From contig SFDX01000057.1 in NCBI GenBank assembly GCA_004557455.1, forward strand, positions 1 to 5,600: DNA of 5,600 nucleotides, written 5' to 3'. This DNA comes from Akkermansia muciniphila. Its GTDB lineage: Bacteria; Verrucomicrobiota; Verrucomicrobiia; Verrucomicrobiales; Akkermansiaceae. Below the pieces are notes generated by a model that saw only the letters and a program-made list of their open reading frames with translations, did not search any database and had not been told where the DNA came from. Shown here one piece after another: positions 1-4,967 of this stretch (the stretch's first letter is position 1; every line of letters starts with the position of its first letter). The position numbers were made by a program, and so were the translations under genes.

Positions 1-675
1 GGCAGCCACGGGCAGGTTCTCATCGGTCACCACGGGGGCCTCCTCCTTGGGGGGCTGCTCCTCCCACTGCCGATCCACCTCGGTGAGCATGGCGGCGCGG
101 GCACTGCGGCGGGCAGAAGCGTAGTACTGCTCCTGCAGCTTGCTGACGCGCTCCTTACCCTGACGGGCCGCGCGGTTCGTGGTATCGATGCGCAGCACGC
201 GGTCAAAGGTGGCGTCCGCCTCGTCGTACTTGCCCAGGTCGATGTAGCCGTTGGCCAGGGTCAGCAGGCGCTGCACCTCATGCACATCGCCGGCGTGCTG
301 CGGAGAAAGGGCGGGATTGTGGCGAATGGGATCCTGCGTGCGCACCAGCTCCTGCTCCGCGCGCTTGTTCTTGGGCGCCAAGTCACGAGCCTCCTCCAAA
401 AAAGCGACGGCCTCCTCATATCGGCCCACACTGCGGTAGTCAATGGCCTTGGCAATCAACGCATCCGAAAGGCTGAGCTTGATGAACGCCTCCTTCTTCA
501 CCGTGCCGGGGCCCTTGGGTAACACGGAGAGAGCGTTGCGGAAACAATCCACGGCATCGCTGTAGCGCTTGGCAGCGTAGTGCGTGCGACCGGCCTGCAC
601 CTGCTGCATGGCATCGCGCACCGCCATTTCCTTGAACAGGGAGATAACTGCAACACATGAGCTTCTGGACTTCAT
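1..675 (-). CDS. TPR-containing N-terminal part of a probable pilus/type II secretin (Amuc_1098-like), 3' end outside window
   Basis: The frame is open from an ATG at 675 to the left edge (225 residues), with no stop. Helical TPR-like repeats are visible at about residues 26-53 (Tyr-Ala-Ala-Lys-Arg-Tyr...Ala-Val-Asp-Cys-Phe), 69-102 (Gly-Arg-Tyr-Glu-Glu-Ala) and 135-166 (LGKYDEADATFDRVLRID). Residues 115-123 (DPIRHNPAL), then LGKYDEA, then a Tyr-Tyr...Ala-Arg...Met-Leu...Val-Asp...Trp-Glu stretch at 184-205, follow the same order I recall in the N-terminal region of verrucomicrobial Amuc_1098-type outer-membrane secretins. The secretin pore domain would lie beyond the window, so this is inference. 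The start is uncertain: the N-terminus (MKSRSSCVAVISLFKEM) has only a short hydrophobic run and no clear signal peptide, and no Shine-Dalgarno precedes it. GTG 717 and TTG 723 are upstream alternatives, and the frame is closed by a stop near 736. The gene is separated from mmdB by a terminator. It could also be a stand-alone TPR lipoprotein or scaffold. Confidence 0.72.
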   Translation of the reverse strand, partial: MKSRSSCVAVISLFKEMAVRDAMQQVQAGRTHYAAKRYSDAVDCFRNALSVLPKGPGTVKKEAFIKLSLSDALIAKAIDYRSVGRYEEAVAFLEEARDLAPKNKRAEQELVRTQDPIRHNPALSPQHAGDVHEVQRLLTLANGYIDLGKYDEADATFDRVLRIDTTNRAARQGKERVSKLQEQYYASARRSARAAMLTEVDRQWEEQPPKEEAPVVTDENLPVAA

Positions 676-688
676 ACCAACTGCCGCC

Positions 689-717
689 AGTTTAGCACAT
701 CGGCGACCGAAAGTCAC
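689..717 (-). promoter_or_regulatory. Possible promoter for the TPR/secretin-like gene
   Basis: On the minus strand, GTGACT (717-712; 4/6 to the sigma-70 -35 box) and TAAACT (694-689; 4/6 to -10) are 17 nt apart. A TG dinucleotide sits one base upstream of the -10 box, giving an extended -10 form. Transcription would start near 682, leaving a leader of only about 8 nt before the ATG at 675. It lies after the mmd operon terminator, where a new promoter would be expected. It is a match by eye only. Confidence 0.35.
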
Positions 718-720
718 TCT

Positions 721-749
721 CAAAGTTCGCTTTTCTTAAAAAAACTTTG
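721..749. repeat. AT-rich inverted repeat (7-bp arms) between terminator and promoter
   Basis: CAAAGTT at 721-727 and AACTTTG at 743-749 are perfect inverted arms. A second inner pairing, TTTT (731-734) with AAAA (739-742), leaves a CTTA loop and a three-base bulge. The segment is strikingly AT-rich for this GC-rich window. It lies just upstream of the putative -35 box of the TPR/secretin-like gene and downstream of the mmdB terminator. It could be an operator, an A-tract that stimulates the promoter, or a backup transcript-end structure. The sequence does not decide between these. Confidence 0.4.
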
Positions 750-774
750 TCCTATCCGCCGACACCGGGCACTG

Positions 775-805
775 AAAACACCCGACCGCGCAAGGCAATC
801 GGGCG
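775..805 (-). terminator. Rho-independent terminator of the mmd operon
   Basis: On the minus strand, arms CGCCCGA (805-799) and TCGGGTG (785-779) form a 7-bp stem with one G-U pair, extendable inward by a CC/GG pairing. It is followed at once by UUUU (778-775). It begins about 24 nt after the mmdB stop codon, the usual place for the end of an operon. The U-tract is short, so termination may be incomplete. Confidence 0.7.
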
Positions 806-828
806 TTCTCGTCATGGACAGGAAAAAC

Positions 829-2232
829 TCAGTGGCTGAGGGTCGTGATGTAGTACCCTGCGATAACGGCGGTACCGATCACGCCCGCAACGTTCGGTCC
901 CATGGCGTGCATGAGAAGGAAGTTGCTGCGGTCCGCCTGCTGGCCGACGTTGTGCGACACGCGGGCAGCCATCGGCACGGCGGAAACACCGGCGGAGCCG
1001 ATGAGCGGGTTAATCGGGTTCTTGCGCCAGCCGGGCATCAGGTTCATGAGCTGGGCGCAGAGAAGACCGCAGACCGTGGCCACGGCGAAGGCAATGACGC
1101 CGAGGAAGATGATCTTGAGCGTCTGAGCCTCCAGGAAGCGCTCGCCCTGCATGGTGAGACCCACGGACACGCCGAGGAGGATGGTCGTGATGTTCATCAG
1201 CTCATTCTGCGCGCAGTTCACAAGACGCTCCGTCACCTTACACTCGCGCAGGAAGTTGCCGAGCATCAGCATGCCGAGGAGCGGTGCTGCATCCGGGCAC
1301 AGCAGAATGGTGACCAAGGTGACGACGAAGCAGAAGAAGAGCTTCTCCCCCTTGGAGACCTTACGCAGACTCTTCATTTTAATCTTGCGCTGCGCCTCCG
1401 TGGTACACAGCTTCATGAACGGTGGCTGTATAAGCGGCACCAGGGCCATGTAAGTGTACGCCGCCACGGCAATGGCACCGAGCAGCTCCGGCGCGAGCTT
1501 ACCGGCCAGGAAAATGGAGGTAGGACCATCCGCACCGCCGATGATACCGATGGCCGAAGCCTGCTCCTGCGTGAAGCCCAAGGCGATAGCCGCCAGGAAG
1601 GTGAAGGCCACACCGCACTGCGCCGCAGCACCGAGCAACAAGGCCTTCGGCGCTGCCAGCAGCGGGCCGAAGTCCGTAAGCGCACCGACACCCATGAAGA
1701 TGATGGGCGGGAAAATCTCCATCTTGATACCCAAGCCGATCGTATCGAACAAGCCGCCGTGCAGGCCCTTGATCATCACATGCTTGGTCTTCTGGCCCTC
1801 CATGGTGTACTCGCCCTTTTTCTCGCCGGGTTTCACAACGGCCTCCTCGGCCATCAGTTTGTCATAATCCCCCTTGGCCTTCTCGGTGGTATTATCCGGC
1901 AACTGCACGTTATCATGGGCTTCGACCTCCACGACCTCCGCCTGCAGGAAGCCGACCTCCTGAATGGGAGTCTGCTGAACCGTCTTACCGTCTGAGGAAA
2001 CGGAGACGGTTTGGCTGTTGAGCTTGGAGATCACCATACCGTTATCCGGAATGTTGGCAATGAGCGCACCGAAGGCAATGGGCACCAACAGGAGCGGCTC
2101 GAACTGCTTCACCACGCCGAAGTACAGCAACACGACCACAACAGCCCACATGGTGCACATCTGCCAAGTAAGCTGGAAGATGCCCATGCCGCTGATGAAG
2201 CTTTCGAAGGAGCTGAATAGTTCTTGCAGCAT
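829..2232 (-). CDS. mmdB: Sodium-pumping decarboxylase beta subunit (methylmalonyl-CoA decarboxylase, MmdB/OadB/GcdB family)
   Basis: Integral membrane subunit that decarboxylates carboxybiotin and couples this to Na+ export. It is 467 residues from ATG 2232, against roughly 375-435 for family members I recall. Family motifs are intact: EPLLLVPIAFGALIANIP (~45-62), MGVGALTDFGPLLAAPKALLLGAAAQ (~180-205), GGADGPTSIFLAGKLAPELLG (~232-252), AYTYMALVPLIQPP (~258-271) and NPLIGSAGVSAVPMAARV (~408-425). Residues that match functional positions of Klebsiella OadB are all present: Asp235 (D203), Tyr261 (Y229), Asn408 (N373), Gly412 (G377), Ser417 (S382) and Arg424 (R389). Alternating hydrophobic segments indicate a polytopic membrane protein. 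Residues ~69-157 form a long charged, non-membrane stretch. A TTG at 2241 would add three residues (in-frame), but ATG 2232 gives a family-like start (MLQELF). Neither has a good Shine-Dalgarno. It is the last gene of the operon, 70 nt after mmdC, followed by a terminator. Confidence 0.95.
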   Translation of the reverse strand: MLQELFSSFESFISGMGIFQLTWQMCTMWAVVVVLLYFGVVKQFEPLLLVPIAFGALIANIPDNGMVISKLNSQTVSVSSDGKTVQQTPIQEVGFLQAEVVEVEAHDNVQLPDNTTEKAKGDYDKLMAEEAVVKPGEKKGEYTMEGQKTKHVMIKGLHGGLFDTIGLGIKMEIFPPIIFMGVGALTDFGPLLAAPKALLLGAAAQCGVAFTFLAAIALGFTQEQASAIGIIGGADGPTSIFLAGKLAPELLGAIAVAAYTYMALVPLIQPPFMKLCTTEAQRKIKMKSLRKVSKGEKLFFCFVVTLVTILLCPDAAPLLGMLMLGNFLRECKVTERLVNCAQNELMNITTILLGVSVGLTMQGERFLEAQTLKIIFLGVIAFAVATVCGLLCAQLMNLMPGWRKNPINPLIGSAGVSAVPMAARVSHNVGQQADRSNFLLMHAMGPNVAGVIGTAVIAGYYITTLSH

Positions 2233-2259
2233 AATTCGCAATCAATTGCATGAGTTACC

Positions 2260-2286
2260 CCTGCGGCGCAAGCGTGCAACCGCAGG
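2260..2286 (-). other. Intergenic hairpin between mmdC and mmdB
   Basis: CCTGCGG (2260-2266) and CCGCAGG (2280-2286) are perfect 7-bp inverted arms. An inner GCA/TGC pairing around an AGCG loop (a CGCT loop in the minus-strand RNA) extends the stem. In the mmd transcript it falls 17 nt after the mmdC stop and about 27 nt before the mmdB start. No U-run follows, so it is not an ordinary terminator. A role in mRNA processing, stability or the relative output of carrier and pump is possible but is inference. Confidence 0.5.
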
Positions 2287-2302
2287 GCCAACGCGCGGGA
2301 GC

Positions 2303-2704
2303 TTAACCGATGTAGGCCAGCGGTTGCCCCTCGGTGACGGCATCACCGGGCTGCACGGCGAAGGAGGTCAGCGTGCCGTCCTGCGGGGCCTCGATGACGG
2401 TGTTCATCTTCATGGCCTCGATGGTCAGGATAGCGTCACCGGCCTTCACAGCCGTGCCGGGCTGCACGTCCAGGGAAACGACCTTGGCGGAAAGCGGGCT
2501 GGGAACCGGGGTGCCGGAAGCAGCAGCGGCCGGAGCCGGGGCAGCAGCGGGAGCGGGAGCAGCTACCGGTGCCGGAGCCGCAACGGAGGCAACGGGACGC
2601 ACGGGAGCCGGAGCGGGAGCAGCAGCGGCAGCACCGGCGGCGCCGACGGTTTCAACGGTGACATCAAAGGTTTGACCTGCGACGGTAATGCGGAGTTGTT
2701 TCAT
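2303..2704 (-). CDS. mmdC: Biotin carboxyl carrier protein of the decarboxylase
   Basis: Soluble carrier (133 residues) whose biotin shuttles the carboxyl group from MmdA to MmdB. Three parts are visible. An N-terminal strand segment (MKQLRITVAGQTFDVTVE, 1-18) is typical of decarboxylase and transcarboxylase carriers. A flexible Ala/Pro linker (about 21-62) follows. The C-terminal biotinyl domain (about 66-133) carries the EAMKMN motif, with Lys99 (codon 2410-2408) as the expected biotinylation site, plus conserved PGTAVKAGD before it and VQPGDAVTEGQPLAYIG at the end. Start ATG 2704 gives the standard N-terminus. It lies 46 nt after mmdD and is preceded by AT-rich sequence with no clear Shine-Dalgarno. 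The length and fold match stand-alone carriers (MmdC/GcdC). Biotinylation would need a BirA-type ligase encoded elsewhere. Confidence 0.95.
   Translation of the reverse strand: MKQLRITVAGQTFDVTVETVGAAGAAAAAPAPAPVRPVASVAAPAPVAAPAPAAAPAPAAAASGTPVPSPLSAKVVSLDVQPGTAVKAGDAILTIEAMKMNTVIEAPQDGTLTSFAVQPGDAVTEGQPLAYIG
2519..2644 (-). repeat. Ala/Pro low-complexity linker repeats inside mmdC
   Basis: This stretch encodes residues 21-62 of MmdC, almost entirely Ala and Pro with repeated Ala-Pro and Pro-Ala-Pro-Val units, seen at DNA level as imperfect GGAGCCGGAGC/GGAGCGGGAGC copies. Such linkers give the biotin domain the reach to move between active sites. The repetitive DNA could shorten or lengthen by slippage, so linker length may differ between strains. 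Confidence 0.8.
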
Positions 2705-2750
2705 TGTCTTGATATGTTTGTGATTTGTTAAAATGGTTAATAAAGAAGGA

Positions 2751-3239
2751 TTAGCGGCGAACGATGCTGCGCACGGGGAAATGATTGGTCATATTCGCGG
2801 CGCGACCGGCCTCCGCAAAGGCGGGGGTAACGGGCTTGATCTCGAGGATGCGGTACTCATTGCCCAGCGTGTAGCGGATGGCAGCGGCTATGGCCACAAC
2901 CACCTCCGGCGTGATGCTGTTGCTGACGGCTTGGTAGATACCGGCGGCCAGAGCGGCGATGTGCTCCGGGCTCATCTCCTGAGCACCCACGACCACGGGC
3001 CCCGCCGGAACAACGGGGGCCGGGGCTGCGGGTTTCGGCGCAGGCGCGGGCTTGGGAGCCGGCTTGGCTGCCTCGGCCTTCGCCTTGCTCTTGGCCTCCA
3101 TGCGCGTAGCCACCGCGCCGGAGACGGTCAGGATGACACACAGGAATATCAAGCAGCAGAACACCACGACCATACCCGTAAGCTGGTAGGCCACATCCTT
3201 CATCGTGAGACCGGCGATAACATTGAATGCAGATATCAT
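2751..3239 (-). CDS. mmdD: Decarboxylase gamma (OadG-like) membrane-anchor subunit with C-terminal extension
   Basis: This 162-residue protein has one clear membrane segment at about residues 21-44 (GMVVVFCCLIFLCVILTVSG). A positively charged Ala/Lys/Pro-rich linker (about 46-80) and a C-terminal region (about 89-162) with PEVVVAIAAAIRYTLG, then RILEIKPV, then EAGR...FPVR, follow. The short TM-plus-charged-tail design is that of OadG/MmdD subunits, which hold the carboxyltransferase on the beta pump and stabilise the complex. The C-terminal motif resembles an extension seen on some larger OadG-like proteins (Ala-Ile-Ala-Ala-Ala, then Arg-Ile-x-x-Ile, then Glu-Gly-Arg). Klebsiella OadG, as I recall, is only about 83 residues. 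Sequence identity in this family is low, so the call rests on topology and its place between mmdA (21-nt gap) and mmdC (46-nt gap). The ATG at 3239 has no evident Shine-Dalgarno. Confidence 0.85.
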   Translation of the reverse strand: MISAFNVIAGLTMKDVAYQLTGMVVVFCCLIFLCVILTVSGAVATRMEAKSKAKAEAAKPAPKPAPAPKPAAPAPVVPAGPVVVGAQEMSPEHIAALAAGIYQAVSNSITPEVVVAIAAAIRYTLGNEYRILEIKPVTPAFAEAGRAANMTNHFPVRSIVRR

Positions 3240-3260
3240 GGCACGAGAGGGGTGTTTGCG

Positions 3261-4826
3261 TTACAGAGGCATGTTGCCGTGCTTCTTGGCCGGGCGGGAC
3301 TCGCTCTTATTGAGCAGCGTGCGCAGGGTGAGGGCCACACGGGCGCGCGTCTCCTTCGGGTCGATAATCTCGGTGAGCTGGTCGGAGGCCGCAGCGGCGT
3401 ACGGATTGTAGAAGGCCTCCGTGTACTCCTGCTGCAGCTCGGCGCGGCGTGCCTCGCGGGCGGCGGGGTCCTCGATGGCCTTCAACTCGCGGTTGTACAG
3501 AATCGGTACGGCGCCCTGGGCACCCATCACCGCAATCTCCGCGCAGGGCCAGGCGAACACGGCGTCCGCGCCCAAGCCCTTGGCGCACATGGCGATGTAG
3601 GCACCGCCGTAGGCCTTGCGCAGAATCACGGTTACCTTCGGCACCGTGGCGGAGGAGTAAGCGAAAATCATCTTCGCGCCGTGGCGGATGATGCCGCCGC
3701 GCTCCTGCTGCTTGCCGGGCAGGAAGCCGGGCACGTCCACCAGGTTCACCAAGGGGATGCTGAAGCAGTCGCAGAAGCGAATGAAGCGCGCCGCCTTGTC
3801 GGAGGCATCGATGTCCAGGCAACCGGCCTTGACGGCGGGCTGGTTGGCGATGATACCGACGACCACGCCGCAGATGCGACCGAAGCCCACGATGACGTTG
3901 CCGGCGAACTGCGCCTGAACCTCCATGAAGGAACCCTCGTCCACCAAGCGAGCGATGACCTGCTGCATATCCAGCGGAATGCTGTTGGTAGCGGGGATAA
4001 TCTCGTTCATACCCTCATCATCGCCCACGTTGAGCGGCACGCTGAGGTCGTGCGGGGGATTCTCCGCATTGTTGGAGGGCAGGTAGGTAAGCAGACGCTT
4101 GGCAATCGCAATGGCGTCCGCATCACTCGTGGCCACGAAGTGCGCATTGCCGGAGACGGAGGCGTGCACTGCCGCAGCACCGATCTCATCCATCGTGCAC
4201 TTCTCATAAGTCACCTGCTCAATCACCTTGGGGCCGGTAATGTACATGCCCGCGGCACCGCCTTGGCGGATGATGATGAAGTCCGTGAGGGCCGGGGAAT
4301 AAGCCGCACCGCCGGCGCAGGGGCCGAGGATAAGGGAGATCTGCGGCACCACGCCGGAGGCAGCAACGTTATTATAGAAAACATCCGCAAAACCGGCGAG
4401 GGACTCCACACCCTCCTGCAGGCGAGCGCCGCCGGAGTCGTTCATCTGGATGAAAGGCATACCCGCCTTGAGCGCATAGCGCTGGGCATCACAGATCTTC
4501 TGCGCGTGCATGTAGCCCAGCGAGCCGCCCTGCGCCATGAAGTCCGCAGAAACAGCCGCCACGGGGCGACCGTCCACCAACCCGAAGCCGGAAACAATAC
4601 CCTCTGCGGGAATATCCTTGCCCTGCATCCCGAAGTTGGTGCAGTGGTGCTTGGTGTGCATACCGATTTCCGTAAACGACTCACTGTCAAAGAGATCGGC
4701 GACGCGCTCGCGTGCCGTCCAATCCCCCTTCTCGTGCCGAGCCGCAACCTTCTTTTCGCCGCCGGACAGCTTAATCTGCTGCCGCCGGGTTTCCAGTTCC
4801 TTCAGCAATTTCGGATCAATAGACAT
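3261..4826 (-). CDS. mmdA: Methylmalonyl-CoA decarboxylase alpha subunit (carboxyltransferase)
   Basis: Cytoplasmic carboxyltransferase that moves the carboxyl group from (S)-methylmalonyl-CoA to biotin on MmdC. It is 521 residues, the usual size for MmdA/PccB-type crotonase-fold subunits. The N-terminal half has MNDSGGARLQEGVESLAG (~128-145) and GPCAGGAAYSPALTDF (~168-183), which forms the first oxyanion hole. The C-terminal half has VDVPGFLPGKQQERGGIIRHGAK (~363-385), RKAYGGAYIAM (~403-413) and FAWPCAEIAVMGAQGAV (~424-440), with the family ending SRPAKKHGNMPL. ATG 4826 (MSIDPKLLKELETRR) is chosen as the start because homologues begin there. The frame stays open to TTG 4931, and ATG 4868 lies between. 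The sequence alone cannot exclude a propionyl-CoA carboxylase beta subunit, but the following OadG-like, carrier and pump genes and the absence of a biotin carboxylase indicate a decarboxylase. First gene of the operon. Confidence 0.93.
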   Translation of the reverse strand: MSIDPKLLKELETRRQQIKLSGGEKKVAARHEKGDWTARERVADLFDSESFTEIGMHTKHHCTNFGMQGKDIPAEGIVSGFGLVDGRPVAAVSADFMAQGGSLGYMHAQKICDAQRYALKAGMPFIQMNDSGGARLQEGVESLAGFADVFYNNVAASGVVPQISLILGPCAGGAAYSPALTDFIIIRQGGAAGMYITGPKVIEQVTYEKCTMDEIGAAAVHASVSGNAHFVATSDADAIAIAKRLLTYLPSNNAENPPHDLSVPLNVGDDEGMNEIIPATNSIPLDMQQVIARLVDEGSFMEVQAQFAGNVIVGFGRICGVVVGIIANQPAVKAGCLDIDASDKAARFIRFCDCFSIPLVNLVDVPGFLPGKQQERGGIIRHGAKMIFAYSSATVPKVTVILRKAYGGAYIAMCAKGLGADAVFAWPCAEIAVMGAQGAVPILYNRELKAIEDPAAREARRAELQQEYTEAFYNPYAAAASDQLTEIIDPKETRARVALTLRTLLNKSESRPAKKHGNMPL

Positions 4827-4898
4827 ATCGTGAAAAAGTGGTTCTGTGCATCGGCGGACCCATCCCATTCGGTGTGCAATCCACCCTTGCGTAGGGCA

Positions 4899-4927
4899 AT
4901 GATACCACGCCGAGCGGGCAAAGAAAA
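4899..4927 (-). promoter_or_regulatory. Extended -10 promoter of the mmdADCB operon
   Basis: On the minus strand, TGGTATCAT (4907-4899) contains TATCAT, 5/6 to the -10 consensus, with a TG one base upstream of it. A weak -35 candidate, TTTTCT (4927-4922), lies at 17-nt spacing. The extended -10 could compensate. Transcription would start near 4892, giving a leader of about 66 nt before mmdA. A short CCCT/AGGG hairpin could form at 4884-4896, right at the predicted start. It lies in the only sizeable gap upstream of the operon. Confidence 0.6.
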
Positions 4928-4967
4928 GCAAAAAACGTGTCGCGGGGTGCTTTTTCCTGATTTCATT

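Noticed and set aside
814..1995. A 393-codon open frame on the plus strand, opposite mmdB
   Set aside because: Its product is rich in His, Glu, Arg and Gln with no domain, and it mirrors the codon bias of the fully conserved mmdB on the other strand. It is a shadow.
2042..2251. A 69-codon frame starting at ATG 2251 behind an AGGGG string
   Set aside because: Its product has no recognisable features and runs out of frame over the conserved N-terminus of MmdB. The start context is kept only as a finding.
2519..2644. The repeated GGAGC-type units as a CRISPR or mobile-element repeat
   Set aside because: The repeats are irregular, in frame and encode the Ala/Pro linker of the biotin carrier. 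There are no spacers or ends of a mobile element.
3261..4826. Reading this gene as a propionyl-CoA carboxylase beta subunit
   Set aside because: Sequence motifs are shared with PccB, but the downstream anchor, carrier and sodium-pump genes and the lack of a biotin carboxylase make a decarboxylase far more likely.
4827..4931. Longer mmdA start at TTG 4931 or ATG 4868
   Set aside because: The extra 14-35 residues (including MLFFARSAWYH and RMGWVRRC) do not look like the family, and the TTG 4931 start would sit upstream of the predicted transcript start. ATG 4826 gives the usual MmdA N-terminus.
4921..4967. Intrinsic terminator after the nucleotidyltransferase gene
   Set aside because: There is a six-T run on the minus strand, but only a weak stem with bulges can be drawn before it, so I could not support a terminator.
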